Origin: Desulfoluna spongiiphila
GTDB taxonomy: Bacteria; Desulfobacterota; Desulfobacteria; Desulfobacterales; Desulfolunaceae
Assembly: GCF_900101345.1 (NCBI RefSeq)
Contig: NZ_FMUX01000001.1
Coordinates: 1-64,000, forward strand
DNA length: 64,000 nt
Direction: 5' to 3'
The position numbers and the translations under genes are program-made. The stretch's first letter is position 1; every line of letters starts with the position of its first letter. The notes under the pieces are model-generated. The model saw nothing but the letters and a program-made list of their open reading frames with translations. It was not told where the DNA came from and did no database searches. Positions 7,721 through 16,949 of the stretch are shown piece after piece.

Positions 7721-8869
7721 CTACACCCCCTTGCCCTGGATAATCCTCAGGATGTTCTTGATGTTGGTGGGGGAGATCAGCTCCCCGTCGATGCGGTTGG
7801 CAAGGAAAACCCGCTCCGGGTTGTCCACGGCCGCCTTCACCGCCTCGGTCACCTGCCCCTTGTTCATCTCCACCACCAGGATACTCGTGGCGCGTGAGCA
7901 CTTCTCCCGCACAAGGAGCGACGGAAAGGGCCAGATGGACTGAAGCTCCAGATAGCCCAGCTTCTCCCCCCGCCTGCGCCGGTTCTCCACGGTATGAAGG
8001 GCCGATCGCGCCGCCGACCCGAAGGAGAGAAGGATCACCTCCGCGTCCTCCAGATAAGCCTCCTTGTAGCGGGTAATCTCATGGACATTGGATTCGATTT
8101 TATCCACCAGATGGTTGAGAAGGCTCTCCACCACCTCGGGCTTGCCCGACGGAAACCCCCACATGTCGTGGTAAAGACCCGTGACGTTGTACCGATGGAC
8201 CCCGCCGAAATCGCTCATGGGCAGGCGCCCGTCCTCCCGGGGAAGGTAGGGGTGATAGTCCACGCCCCGCTTCACCGAGGTGCGGAGCCGATCCACCACG
8301 GGCAGGACACCTGGCTCGGGAATCACGAGCTTTTCACGCATATGGCCGATCACTTCGTCAAAAAGGAGAATCACAGGGGTTCGGTAGGTTTCCGCCATGT
8401 TAAAGGCATGGACGGTCATGGCAAAGACGTCCTGATGGTTGGATGCGGTGAGGGTGATGATGGCGTGGTCCCCGTGGGTGCCCCAGCGAGCCTGATTGAC
8501 GTCGCCCTGCCCCACATGGGTAGGATTTCCCGTGGACGGGCCCCCGCGCTGGACGTTGACGATGACGCAGGGGATTTCGGTCATCACCGCGTAGCCCAGG
8601 GCTTCCTGCATCAGAGAAAATCCCGGGCCGCTGGTGGCGGTCATGACCTTGTTGCCCGTCAGTGAGCCGCCCACAATGGCGCACATGGACGAAATCTCAT
8701 CCTCCATCTGGATGAACCGGCCTCCCCGCGCGGGCAGCCGCCTGGCAAGAATCTCGGCAATTTCCGTGGAGGGTGTGATGGGGTAGCCTGCAAAAAAGCC
8801 CACCCCCGCATACAGGGATCCTTCCACACACGCTTCGTTTCCCTGAACAAACACAACGGTCTCATCCAT
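7721..8869 (-). CDS. korA: 2-oxoacid:ferredoxin oxidoreductase, alpha subunit
   Basis: 382 residues matching stand-alone KorA: GYPITPSTEIAEILARR (residues 29-45), then EDEISSMCAIVGGSLTGNKVMTATSGPG cut across the pyrimidine-binding domain, and NVQRGGPSTGNPT in the substrate loop. The length fits separate alpha chains that lack the fused gamma domain, which here is korC. Together with korB it forms the catalytic core. The start ATG at 8869 follows a CGAAAGAGG-like site. A truncated family A repeat lies in the 114-bp gap between korD and this gene. Confidence 0.92.
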   Translation of the reverse strand: MDETVVFVQGNEACVEGSLYAGVGFFAGYPITPSTEIAEILARRLPARGGRFIQMEDEISSMCAIVGGSLTGNKVMTATSGPGFSLMQEALGYAVMTEIPCVIVNVQRGGPSTGNPTHVGQGDVNQARWGTHGDHAIITLTASNHQDVFAMTVHAFNMAETYRTPVILLFDEVIGHMREKLVIPEPGVLPVVDRLRTSVKRGVDYHPYLPREDGRLPMSDFGGVHRYNVTGLYHDMWGFPSGKPEVVESLLNHLVDKIESNVHEITRYKEAYLEDAEVILLSFGSAARSALHTVENRRRRGEKLGYLELQSIWPFPSLLVREKCSRATSILVVEMNKGQVTEAVKAAVDNPERVFLANRIDGELISPTNIKNILRIIQGKGV

Positions 8870-8931
8870 GGTGGCAGCCTCTTTCGGAGCGGAATGTTAA
8901 ACGTCGGCTGGGCCTTCTATGGGAACAACGC

Positions 8932-8978
8932 GCCTCCGGCGGCAAGGTGAGCCACCATAAAAGCAGGTTGCGAATGCC
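8932..8978 (+). repeat. Family A hairpin element, copy 2 (truncated, inside kor operon)
   Basis: It reads GCCTCCGGCGGC, AAGGTGAGCCACC, AAAGCAGGTTGCGAATGCC and then stops; the long distal hairpin is absent. It separates korD from korA within a same-strand operon. Confidence 0.65.
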
Positions 8979-8983
8979 ACGCC

Positions 8984-9190
8984 CTACTTTTCGACAATCA
9001 CTTCGCTGGCAAGTTCCGGGCACCTCAATTCGCAGAGCCTGCAACAGGTACAGTTTTCCGGGTGGGCCACCACCACCTTGTCAAAGGGGTCTTTCTCCAA
9101 GACCTCTTTGGGACAAAAATGGATGCAGACCCCGCACCCCTTGCACCAGTCCCGGTTGATGATGATTTCTTTTAATTTCTGTGGCCTCAT
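8984..9190 (-). CDS. korD: 2-oxoacid:ferredoxin oxidoreductase, delta subunit (2x[4Fe-4S])
   Basis: 68 residues with two complete cluster motifs: C16-x2-C19-x2-C22-x3-C26P and C47-x2-C50-x2-C53-x3-C57P. This small ferredoxin subunit moves electrons from TPP on the beta chain to free ferredoxin. ATG at 9190 is preferred since CCTCCTT on the plus strand (AAGGAGG on the coding strand, 9199-9205) lies 8 bp before it; a longer reading adds 16 residues without such a site. It is the first gene of the kor operon, followed by korA, korB and korC. Confidence 0.9.
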   Translation of the reverse strand: MRPQKLKEIIINRDWCKGCGVCIHFCPKEVLEKDPFDKVVVAHPENCTCCRLCELRCPELASEVIVEK

Positions 9191-9282
9191 GGTCGCGCCC
9201 TCCTTACTGTATCCGGTCGCAATGAGTTGCCCTGTCATGGGAGTCTACCCTGATTTAGGGGTAGATGTTTTGCATGGTATTG

Positions 9283-9609
9283 TCAAGAAAAAGAGAGGCC
9301 GGAAGGAACCCAGAGGTAGCGATCGAGATCCAGGCCGCCGTCCGGGTCAAAGGAGATCCCTTCGGACATGAGCAGGCCCTTCTGCACATCCAAGGATGAC
9401 CCGGTAAGGGAAATCCGTCCCATGCGGTTCACCACGCGATGCCACGGCAACCCCTCCTTTTGGGAGCAGCTGTGAAGGATACGGGAGACCTGGCGTGCTC
9501 CCTTCGGGTTGCCCGCAGACGCGGCCAGCAGGCCGTAGGTGCACACCCGACCGGAAGGGATAGAGTGAATCAAGGCGATCACGCGCCGGGTAAAAGGGCT
9601 TTGGGACAC
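9283..9609 (-). CDS. Alkyltransferase-like protein (catalytic Cys replaced by Trp)
   Basis: 108 residues of the Ogt/MGMT C-terminal domain: a helix-turn-helix segment with arginine finger (NPKGARQVSRILHSCSQ, about residues 34-50) and the active-site box PWHRVV at residues 55-60. Genuine O6-alkylguanine transferases have PCHRV there, so W56 marks an ATL protein like E. coli YbaZ (Atl). These bind O6-alkylguanine, flip it and flag it for nucleotide excision repair without removing the alkyl group. The chosen GTG start at 9609 has CGGAGG 6 bp upstream; a longer reading runs into a family B repeat and is not believable. The gene lies just before the kor operon on the same strand and may be co-transcribed with it by chance. 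Confidence 0.85.
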   Translation of the reverse strand: MSQSPFTRRVIALIHSIPSGRVCTYGLLAASAGNPKGARQVSRILHSCSQKEGLPWHRVVNRMGRISLTGSSLDVQKGLLMSEGISFDPDGGLDLDRYLWVPSGLSFS

Positions 9610-9672
9610 AGCGGACCTCCGAAGCTTAAGGGACGGTACAAAAATAAAACGGTAACTATTCAGCTCAAACAA

Positions 9673-9730
9673 GCCTCCGGCGGCCCTGCCGGGGGCCAAA
9701 CTTTAAAAAAGTTTGACAAACAGGTCTTAA
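9673..9730 (+). repeat. Family B palindromic element, copy 2
   Basis: It opens GCCTCCGGCGGCCCTGCCGG, continues GGGCCAAACTTT and AAAAAAGTTTG, and ends ACAAACAGGTCTTAA. Two small stems are visible: CCGGC/GCCGG and AAACTTT/AAAGTTT. The 160 bp between it and the yej-like operon hold an A/T-run segment and a degraded CCGCCGGAGGC end at about 9821-9833. Confidence 0.75.
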
Positions 9731-9891
9731 GCAAGCCTTTCCAGGCTCCGCCGAAATAATTTCCACTTTTTCGCGTGCATTTGAAACGTTTTTTGCGGAG
9801 TTTTTTTTCAAAAAAGCGACCCGCCGGAGGCAAGCTGGACAGTGACAATAAAACATACAAAAGCAGCACCCTGCCAGCCACAAAAGCCGAC

Positions 9892-10848
9892 TTAATCATA
9901 CAGGTGGCAGGCCACCCAGTGGCCCTGGCCCTGATCGACAAACTCGGGTTCCGTTGTACGACAGATATCCATGACGTGGGGACAGCGCGTGTGAAACCGG
10001 CAGCCGGAAGGGGGATGGATGGGGGACGGGACGTCGCCTTTGAGAATGATGCGGTTGCCGACGGCTCCGGGGTCGGGGACCGGAATGGCTGATATCAGGG
10101 CCTGGGTGTAGGGATGCATGGGGTGCTGGTAGATGGTATCGGCATCGGTCTGCTCCACGATCTTGCCCAGATACATGACGGCCACCTGGTCTGAGATGAG
10201 CCTCACCACGGCAAGGTCGTGGGCAATAAAAAGGGTAGTAAGCCCCATCTCTTCCTGGAGATCCAGAAGAAGGTTGATCACCTGGGACTGGATGGAGACA
10301 TCCAGGGCCGAGACCGGCTCGTCACAGATCAGGCAGTCCGGTGACGGGGCCATGGCCCGGGCGATGCCGATGCGCTGGCGCTGGCCACCGGAAAACTCGT
10401 GGGGAAAGCGGCTCTCCGCAGACCGGGGCAGCCCCACCTGGTCCAGGAGCTCGGCCACCCGCCTTCGCCTGGAGGGCCCGTCGCCGATGCCGTGGATCAC
10501 CAGAGGTTCCTGGATGATGTCCCCCACGCTGTGGCGGCTGTTGAGGGACTCAAAGGGGTCCTGGAACACCATCTGGATCCGGCGCCTGAAGGGTTTGAGC
10601 TCCTTTTCGGTCAGGGAGGTGAGGTCCGTTCCGTCAAACCGCACGCTGCCGGAGGTGGCCTCGTACAGGGCCGCCAGGGTGCGCCCCAGGGTGCTCTTTC
10701 CACACCCGGACTCCCCCACCAGCCCCAGGGTCTCGCCCCGGGGCACGGAAAAGGAGATCCCGTCCACCGCGTGGACATGGCCCACCTTGCGCTTGAAGAC
10801 CCCCCCCGTCACCGGAAAGTATTTCACCAGGTCCTTCACCGTCAACAT
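9892..10848 (-). CDS. Oligopeptide ABC transporter ATP-binding protein (DppF/OppF type)
   Basis: 318 residues. Walker [10 protein letters not shown], signature [13 protein letters not shown] and Walker [14 protein letters not shown] are intact, and the C-terminal extension [21 protein letters not shown] is the family-specific oligopeptide/dipeptide tail. It pairs with the neighbouring DppD-type ATPase to energise peptide import. The start ATG at 10848 is chosen because AAGGAG lies 9 bp before it; an upstream ATG at 10881 lacks a site. It is the last gene of a five-gene operon (permease, permease, binding protein, ATPase, ATPase), separated from the upstream ATPase gene by about 320 bp containing one A and one B repeat. 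Confidence 0.88.
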   Translation of the reverse strand: MLTVKDLVKYFPVTGGVFKRKVGHVHAVDGISFSVPRGETLGLVGESGCGKSTLGRTLAALYEATSGSVRFDGTDLTSLTEKELKPFRRRIQMVFQDPFESLNSRHSVGDIIQEPLVIHGIGDGPSRRRRVAELLDQVGLPRSAESRFPHEFSGGQRQRIGIARAMAPSPDCLICDEPVSALDVSIQSQVINLLLDLQEEMGLTTLFIAHDLAVVRLISDQVAVMYLGKIVEQTDADTIYQHPMHPYTQALISAIPVPDPGAVGNRIILKGDVPSPIHPPSGCRFHTRCPHVMDICRTTEPEFVDQGQGHWVACHLYD

Positions 10849-10893
10849 GCCGTACCGCTCCTTCCTAAGGTACCGATTCATTTTTTAAAAGCT

Positions 10894-10979
10894 GCCTCCG
10901 GCGACAAGGTGTACCACCTTGAAAGCAGGTTGCGGATGCGCTTTGCCCCTCGTTCCTCGGGTCAAATCACACCCGCCTT
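10894..10979 (+). repeat. Family A hairpin element, copy 3
   Basis: Full-length copy: GCCTCCGGCGAC, AAGGTGTACCACCTT hairpin, GAAAGCAGGTTGCG, then arms GGATGCGCTTTGCCCC and GGGTCAAATCACACCCGCC around TCGTTCCTC. It lies inside the yej-like operon between the two ATPase genes. Confidence 0.75.
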
Positions 10980-11096
10980 CAAAACAAAATTCACTGTAAC
11001 TATTTCTCCGCCTCCGGCTGCCAGCTTTTCGATATAAGCTGGGCCAAAAACGTTTCGGTAGCCCCCCTTCGTAATGAAGGCGCGCTCCATGACTGC

Positions 11097-11154
11097 TTAA
11101 AACCTGTTTGTCAAACGTTTCAAAAGTTTGGCCCCCGGAAGGGTCGCCGGAGGC
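11097..11154 (-). repeat. Family B palindromic element, copy 3
   Basis: On the minus strand it runs GCCTCCGGCGACCCTTCCGG, GGGCCAAACTTTTGAAACG, TTTGACAAACAGGTTTTAA. It ends 17 bp before the stop of the upstream ATPase gene and faces the family A copy in the same gap. Confidence 0.75.
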
Positions 11155-11170
11155 AATATCCTTTTTTTTA

Positions 11171-12178
11171 TCAAGCCCCTTCGTTGTCATACAGATGGCA
11201 GGCCACCTGGTGCTCATCCCCCACGGTCAGATCCTCCGGCACCTCGGTTGCACAGCGTTCCATGGCATGGGGACACCGGTTCCTGAACCGGCAGCCCGAG
11301 GGCAGGTCCATGAGCCCCGGTACCTGGCCGGTGATGGTCTCAAGGCGGGTTTTCCGGGGGGAATCGAGCCGGGGCATGGAGGCGAGGAGCCCCTTTGTAT
11401 AGGGGTGTTTCGGGTCGGAGAAGAGAGCCTTCACCCCTGACCTTTCCACCACCTTGCCTGCATACATCACCACCACATCGTCGCACTGCTCGGCGATGAC
11501 GCCCAGGTCGTGGGTAATAAAAATCACCGACATGCCCATGGTGGTGCGGATATGCCGGATCAAATCAAGGATCTGGGCCTGCACCGTGACGTCCAGGGCC
11601 GTGGTGGGCTCATCCGCAATAAGGATGGACGGCGACAGGGCAAGGGCCATGGCAATCATCACCCGTTGACGCATCCCGCCGGAGAGCTGGTGGGGATAGG
11701 CAAAAAGACGGCTTTCGGCATCGGGGATGCCCACATCGGAAAGAAGGCGGACCACTTCGGCTTCAAGGGCTTTTTTCTTCAACTCCGGCCTGTGGATACG
11801 AAGGGGCTCGGATACCTGCTTGAAGAGGGTGTGCACCGGGTTCAGGGCAGCCATGGGCTCCTGAAACACCATGGCCACCGAAGCGCCCCGCACCGTCTGC
11901 ATGGCGTCCGCGGAGAGGCTGAGCAGATCCGTGCCGTCAAGCACCACCTCTCCGGCTTCGATGCGGGCCATGGGGCGCGGCAGAAGTCGCATGATGGAAA
12001 GGGCCGTGACGCTCTTGCCGCAGCCGGACTCTCCCACGATCCCCAGGGTACGGCCCCGGATCAGCTCAAAGCCGACCTTTTCCACGGCCCTGACGGCACC
12101 GGCCTCGGTATCGAAGGCCACCGTGAGCCCCCGCACCGAGAGAATGGGGTCATCCGCCTGACGAACATCGTCTGTCAT
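11171..12178 (-). CDS. Oligopeptide ABC transporter ATP-binding protein (DppD/OppD type)
   Basis: 335 residues with Walker [10 protein letters not shown], signature LSGGMRQRVMIAMAL, Walker B ILIADEPTTALD and the C-terminal CRFRNRCPHAMERCATEVPE tail of the oligopeptide ATPase family. It would form a heterodimer with the downstream DppF-type protein on the cytoplasmic face of the two permeases. It begins 2 bp after the stop of the binding-protein gene, so the two are translationally linked. Since the binding-protein gene is frameshifted, the fate of this operon is uncertain although both ATPases look intact. The Walker A ends in SV rather than ST, a common variant in OppD proteins. Confidence 0.88.
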   Translation of the reverse strand: MTDDVRQADDPILSVRGLTVAFDTEAGAVRAVEKVGFELIRGRTLGIVGESGCGKSVTALSIMRLLPRPMARIEAGEVVLDGTDLLSLSADAMQTVRGASVAMVFQEPMAALNPVHTLFKQVSEPLRIHRPELKKKALEAEVVRLLSDVGIPDAESRLFAYPHQLSGGMRQRVMIAMALALSPSILIADEPTTALDVTVQAQILDLIRHIRTTMGMSVIFITHDLGVIAEQCDDVVVMYAGKVVERSGVKALFSDPKHPYTKGLLASMPRLDSPRKTRLETITGQVPGLMDLPSGCRFRNRCPHAMERCATEVPEDLTVGDEHQVACHLYDNEGA

Positions 12179-12180
12179 GC

Positions 12181-13978
12181 TTATCCTTTCGGCTTGAAGG
12201 TCTCGTCGATGATGGTCACCGGCTCAAATGCTTTTTTCTTTTTCATCGCCTTTTTTGTCTCCGCGTGACGTGCCTTGTCGTACCAGAACAGGCTGTCGTC
12301 AAAGGGATCAAAGAGGTCGGTGGCGTGCTTGGTCCCCGGTGGGGTGGGAAGACGCCACCAGCGCCAGTAGGCCTGTCGGAAGTAAGGAACCATCATGGTA
12401 GGCACAAAGTTCGCCTGGTCGTGTAGCATGCGCTGGATTTTCCGGGAGAGCACCTTGCGCTCCTCTTCGTCCAGGGAGTTGTGATAGCGATCAATGACCT
12501 CATCAAGGTCTTTGTTGTCCGTGTTGGTAATGTTATTGGTCTGGGGCTTGTGGGCGTTGTCCGAGTGATAGGTCTGCCAGTATCTCGGATGAAAACTGGT
12601 AGACCACGCCATCATGGCCACATCGTGCTTTTTCTCCAGAAACTTTTTATACGCCGATGAGTTGTCCAGCTTCTGGATCCGGATCTCCACTCCGGCCTTC
12701 TTGGCCTCTTCTTTCAGCACCACCAGCCGTTCGGTGATCTCATCAAAGGAGTAGCTCACCTCCACGGAGAAGCGCTTCCCCTCTTTTTCCCAGATGCCGT
12801 CGGCACCCCTTGCCCACCCCGAGGCGGTCATGAGCTCCATCACCTTATCGATATCGTAGGGCCGGGCCTCGATGCTCTCATCGGTGTACTCCCCGTATCC
12901 CTGATAGGCCTGCTTGAGCCGGTAATAATCACCGCGGAGAACCTTCTGGATTACCTTGTCCACGTTCATGGCATAGGCAAAGGCCATACGCAGGTTGCGG
13001 TCCTTGAAAATCTCACGGTCTTCATTGAGATAGAGCCCCTGGGGGGGGACGCCTGGTGTCGTTGTAAAACCAGATCCGCTCCACATACCCTTTGTTGACC
13101 ACCTCGGTGTCGCTCTTGCGGTACCAGTACTTGGGGTAGGTGATACGGAAGGTATCGAGGCGCCCTTTGCGGAAATACTCCCACTGGGTGTTGAAATCCC
13201 GGATCACGCGGAAGATGACCTTGTTCACGTTGAACCGGCCCCGGTTGTACTGAAGGTCCCTTGCCCACCAGTCCCTTTTCCGTGTAAAGACCACCTCTTT
13301 TCCCTTTTTAAAGGAACTGATCTGGTAGGGGCCGGTGTTGGGAACGATCTTCCAGTTGTAGCGAGCCACAAAATCCTTGCCCACCTTGCCGTAAAAGTGG
13401 CGCGGGGTCGGCGAGATGGTGAGTTTGAGGTGCAGATCCGGCTCCGCCCTGGTGCTCACCACCGCCAGGGTGTAATCGTCGTAGACGATGACATCTTCGA
13501 TCTCTTCGGTGTAATACCGGTTGTGCCACGGGGCCACGATCTCCTTGGTCCGCATGAACTCCAGGGTGAAGGCAAAGTCATCCGCCGTGACCGGTTCCCC
13601 GTCGGACCATCGCGCCCTGGGGTCGAGCTTGAAGTACATGGTCTTCTTGTCGTCCCCGAAGGCCCAGTGGGTGGCAAGGGCCGGGATAATCCGCTCGGTG
13701 TTGGGGTGCAGTTCCACCAGGCTCATCTGGTTGCCGCCGATGTTGCTGCGAAAACTGCCGTTGGCATCGGGCCCCACCGTCCGAAAGGTAAGCGGGTAAC
13801 TGGCAATGGCACTCACAAACACCCCGCCCTTGACCGCCTCGGGCGATGCAAAAACCGGGTCTTCATGGTTCGTCAGCCACGTGAGCCCCTCGGGCAGGGC
13901 CTTGGCACCCACGGAGGTGCCCCCCCACGCCAAAAGGACAAACGCCCAAAAGAGTATCCCCACCACCTGTCGTCGCAT
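12181..13978 (-). pseudogene. Peptide-binding protein (YejA/OppA-like), split by a +1 frameshift at C8
   Basis: Two overlapping reading frames carry one SBP_bac_5-type binding protein. The first (13978 down to 13022) has a signal peptide (MRRQVVGILFWAFVLLAWGG... AKA) and the N-terminal lobe; the second (from about 13048 down to 12181) carries the C-terminal lobe (GLYLNEDREIFKDRNLRMAF onward). The frames meet at a run of eight C on the coding strand (plus-strand G at 13041-13048). Removing one C joins them into 598 residues, the usual length of YejA-type periplasmic proteins. The start ATG at 13978 has AGGGAGAA upstream. It is flanked by its permeases and ATPases, so its role would be peptide capture. 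The change could be a real mutation, phase variation at the C-run, or a sequencing error; nothing else in either half looks damaged. Confidence 0.85.
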
Positions 13979-14103
13979 TCTGTTCTCCCTATTAAAAATC
14001 AAAAAACCTCCGAAACTCGCCCACACGCCGCCCCATCGTCAGCCACATGCAATCCATCCCCACACCCTGCAAACGGATCGCCACTCGTAACTATTCAGCT
14101 TAT

Positions 14104-14170
14104 GCCTCCGGCGACCCTGCCGGGGGCTAAACGTTTGCCGGATTTTACAAAGACGGGTTTAACAAACAGA
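14104..14170 (+). repeat. Family B palindromic element, copy 4
   Basis: It reads GCCTCCGGCGACCCTGCCGG, GGGCTAAACGTTTGCCGG, then a 10-bp extension before GGGTTTAACAAACAGA. The extra stretch makes a variant with a longer right arm, similar to copy 7. Confidence 0.7.
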
Positions 14171-14204
14171 TCATAAAAAAACGTTTGAATAAATGCCGTT
14201 TTAA

Positions 14205-14289
14205 AGGCAGATGTGATTTGACCCGAGGAACGAGGGGCAAAACGCATTCGCAGCCTGCTTTCAAGGTGGCACACCTTGCCGCCGGAGGC
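14205..14289 (-). repeat. Family A hairpin element, copy 4
   Basis: Minus-strand reading: GCCTCCGGCGGC, AAGGTGTGCCACCTT hairpin, GAAAGCAGGCTGCG, arms AATGCGTTTTGCCCC and GGGTCAAATCACATC around TCGTTCCTC. It sits between the permease and binding-protein genes of one operon. Confidence 0.78.
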
Positions 14290-14354
14290 TTTTATTTACC
14301 TCCGTTCTTTCGCCCTTTTGCCTATTTCCCCGCTTTTCCTATCACCTGTCTTTC

Positions 14355-15398
14355 CTATTCATAATACGTATACATCTTCGGATCAAAAGCCTCCCTTACC
14401 GCCTCCCCCAGAAAGGTCACGGTGGTCAGCACCAGTGTCATGGCACCGATGACCGATCCGGCGATCCACCAGGCGTCCATGTTGGCCCAGCCCTGGTTGA
14501 GCAGCTCCCCCCAGCTCGGAGTGGGCGCGGGCAGGCCGAAGCCAAGGTAATCAAGGGAGGTCAGGGCCACGATGCCGCCGGAGACGGAAAACGGGGCGTA
14601 GGTCACCACCACGGCAAGGATGTTGGGCAGGATATGGTGAAAAATAATGCGACGCCGGGAGGCTCCCATGGCCCGGGCGGCAAGCACGTACTCGCGCTCC
14701 CGCTCCCGATAGGTCATGGTGCGCATCACCCAGGTCATGCCCATCCAGCTGAACAGGGCCATGAGGATAATAAGCGTCCAGAAGCCCGGGGTCATCACCG
14801 AAGCGATGATAATCACCACATACAAAAAGGGCACGTTGGACCAGATCTCGATGAGCCGCTGGAAAAAAAGGTCGAACCGTCCCCCCAGATACCCCATAAG
14901 GCATCCGATGCCGATGCCTGCCCCGTAGGTCACCAGAAGGAGCCCCAGGGCAAAGAAGATGGCCGTACGAAACCCGTAGACCAGGCGCGCCAGCACATCA
15001 CGGCCCACGGTGTCGGTGCCCAGGAGATGCCGCGATTTAAAGGAGGGGGCAAAGGGCGGGTAGTCGTCTTCTTTCAGGTCGGTCTCAAGGGGATTCCAGG
15101 GGATGGGCGGCATGATCACCCAGCCGGTGCCTTCCCCTTCGAGATGGCTTTTCAGCTTCCGGTAGTTGGTCTCGTAACCGTAGTCCTGGCCAAAGGCGGT
15201 TCCGGGCACCATGTCCCCGTAGGTGGGAAAATACAAGCTCCCCCCATAGCTCACCACCAGGGCCCGGCTGTTAACCCACAGCTCGGCCCCAACGGCCAGC
15301 GCCATGAGCAGTATCAGCATCACAAAGGACCAGTACCCGCGTTTGATGGAGCGGAATCGTTTGAGTTTTCGGATGGTCAGGGGGTTAAGTGCCATCAT
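14355..15398 (-). CDS. Oligopeptide ABC transporter permease (YejE/OppC type)
   Basis: 347 residues. One N-terminal transmembrane segment (SFVMLILLMALAVGAELWV) is followed by a long periplasmic loop of about 110 residues and five further segments, as in YejE. The EAA loop that contacts the ATPases is seen as VLAARAMGASRRRIIFHHILPN. The loop sequence GTDTVGRDVLARLVYGFRTA is the family signature. It overlaps the upstream permease gene by 4 bp (ATGA type), so the two are coupled. It exports nothing itself: with YejB it forms the membrane channel for imported peptides. A 376-bp gap with two repeats separates it from the binding-protein gene. Confidence 0.9.
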   Translation of the reverse strand: MMALNPLTIRKLKRFRSIKRGYWSFVMLILLMALAVGAELWVNSRALVVSYGGSLYFPTYGDMVPGTAFGQDYGYETNYRKLKSHLEGEGTGWVIMPPIPWNPLETDLKEDDYPPFAPSFKSRHLLGTDTVGRDVLARLVYGFRTAIFFALGLLLVTYGAGIGIGCLMGYLGGRFDLFFQRLIEIWSNVPFLYVVIIIASVMTPGFWTLIILMALFSWMGMTWVMRTMTYREREREYVLAARAMGASRRRIIFHHILPNILAVVVTYAPFSVSGGIVALTSLDYLGFGLPAPTPSWGELLNQGWANMDAWWIAGSVIGAMTLVLTTVTFLGEAVREAFDPKMYTYYE

Positions 15399-16405
15399 TC
15401 AAAGGTCACCCTTGGATCGGTCAAGGCCACGCAGATATCCGAGAGGATATTGCCGATGAGAAACAACAGAGAGGAAATCACCAGGACCCCCAGCACCACG
15501 GGATAGTCACGCTCCACCACCGATTCGTAACCGAGGAGCCCCATGCCGTCAATGTTGAACACCTTCTCAATCAAAAAGGAACCGGTGAGGATAAGGGAAA
15601 TATTGCTGCCGAAACTGGTGGCCAGGGGAATAAGGCTGTTTCTCAGGGCGTGACGAAACACGGCCTTACGAAAGGGGAGCCCCTTGGCGACGGCCGTGCG
15701 CATGTAGTCGGCGGCCAGGTTGTCCATGAGGGTGTTTTTCATAAGCATGGTCATGACGGCAAAGGAGCCCGCCACGTAAGAGATCACCGGCAGCACCGTG
15801 TGCCACACCACGTCCTTGGTCTTTCCCCAGGCATCGAATTCGTCGTAAAAATCCCCCACAAAACCGCCCAGGGGAAAAAACTCCCAGCGCGATGCAAAGA
15901 GAAGAAGGAGCAGTACCCCGATGACCCAGCCGGGAATGGCGTAGCCCGTAAAAACGAGAAGAGAAGAGATATTGTCGAACCGGCTGTTGTGGCGCACGGC
16001 CTTTGCCACCCCTAAGGGAATGCACACCCCGTACACAAGCACCAGGGAGATGAGCCCGAAGTACAGGGAGATGGGAAGCCGCTCCAGAATCATGGAAAGC
16101 ACCGGGTCGTAATACCGCGTGGAGGTTCCCAGATCCCCTTTCACAACCTTTCCCAGCCACGACACATAGCTCTGGAGCAGGGGCTTGTCGAACCCGTAAT
16201 ACCTTTTGAGCTCTTCGATCTGGTCTTCGGACAACGGCTGCCCTTGATCCCCTGAGACCATGCCCGTCTGCTGGGCCCGCGCCTCGGCGATCATGCGCTC
16301 AACAGGCCCCCCGGGCACAAACCGAGTTACGGCAAATACCATCACCGTAATCCCGAGGAAGGTGGGAATCACCAGCAACAATCGCCTGATAAAGTATGCT
16401 TTCAT
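15395..16405 (-). CDS. Oligopeptide ABC transporter permease (YejB/OppB type)
   Basis: 336 residues with six predicted membrane segments, starting MKAYFIRRLLLVIPTFLGITVMVFAVTRFVPGGPVERMIAEA, which is typical of YejB proteins. The EAA loop is YMRTAVAKGLPFRKAVFRHALRN. A soluble loop of about 40 residues after the first segment (QQTGMVSGDQGQPLSEDQIEELKRYYGF cut across) also fits YejB rather than DppB. It is the first gene of the operon, before yejE-like, binding protein and the two ATPases, all on the minus strand. In enterobacteria the Yej system takes up peptides and peptide-like antibiotics such as microcin C; the substrate here is unknown. Confidence 0.9.
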   Translation of the reverse strand: MKAYFIRRLLLVIPTFLGITVMVFAVTRFVPGGPVERMIAEARAQQTGMVSGDQGQPLSEDQIEELKRYYGFDKPLLQSYVSWLGKVVKGDLGTSTRYYDPVLSMILERLPISLYFGLISLVLVYGVCIPLGVAKAVRHNSRFDNISSLLVFTGYAIPGWVIGVLLLLLFASRWEFFPLGGFVGDFYDEFDAWGKTKDVVWHTVLPVISYVAGSFAVMTMLMKNTLMDNLAADYMRTAVAKGLPFRKAVFRHALRNSLIPLATSFGSNISLILTGSFLIEKVFNIDGMGLLGYESVVERDYPVVLGVLVISSLLFLIGNILSDICVALTDPRVTFE

Positions 16406-16513
16406 CGATGCCTTTTATTGAAAAATTGGGCCTTGATCATCGTTAAGGCCACCTTCACGTTTATCGCACCACCCGCATCATGAAGCCCGGCAGTATCCCA
16501 TAACCAACATGGG

Positions 16514-16531
16514 TTCCCGCCTTCGCGGGAA
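16514..16531. repeat. Short TTCCCGC/GCGGGAA palindrome
   Basis: TTCCCGC-CTTC-GCGGGAA is a perfect 7-bp inverted repeat with 4-nt loop. Near-identical short palindromes are dispersed in many proteobacterial genomes. One copy is seen here, in the 545-bp gap upstream of the yejB-like gene. Confidence 0.5.
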
Positions 16532-16752
16532 AGACGGTACAGAGTGTGATGCCCTTCGCACCTCCTCGTCTTCCCCGACTTCCCGGGAAAAGGGGCCGGT
16601 TGTACCGTTTTGCTGTCCGGCACGTGACACCTTTCGTATCGTCAAGTGACCGGGGACCCATGCCCGGAATTACATGTTCCGTCTGTTGGATGGCGACCAA
16701 AGGTAATTCGCGGTTTTATGGTCCTGACCGAAACGATGACTAAGGCCAAATT

Positions 16753-16800
16753 GCCTCCGGCGGCCAGGTGTGCCACCTCGAAAGCGGGTGGTATGGCTGA
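16753..16800 (+). repeat. Family A hairpin element, copy 5 (truncated)
   Basis: GCCTCCGGCGGC, CAGGTGTGCCACCTCG, AAAGCGGGTGGTATGGC. Only the head and first hairpin remain. It is followed at once by a family C palindrome. Confidence 0.65.
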
Positions 16801-16824
16801 CGTCGCCACAGCCTTTAATGTTCT

Positions 16825-16857
16825 GGAGCGCCGCACTCCCGTGCGGCTTTTTGTCTT
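16825..16857 (+). repeat. Family C GC palindrome, copy 1
   Basis: GGAGCGCCGCACTCCCGTGCGGC forms a stem GCCGCAC-TCCC-GTGCGGC and is followed by TTTTTGT, so on the plus strand it also looks like an intrinsic terminator. Confidence 0.6.
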
Positions 16858-16949
16858 CCCGACAGGGCCACGCAGACACCAAAGCAAAACATAAAACCCT
16901 GTTTATGGGCGTCATACGACCACCCTGGCAAGCAAAGTGGACACCCGGA

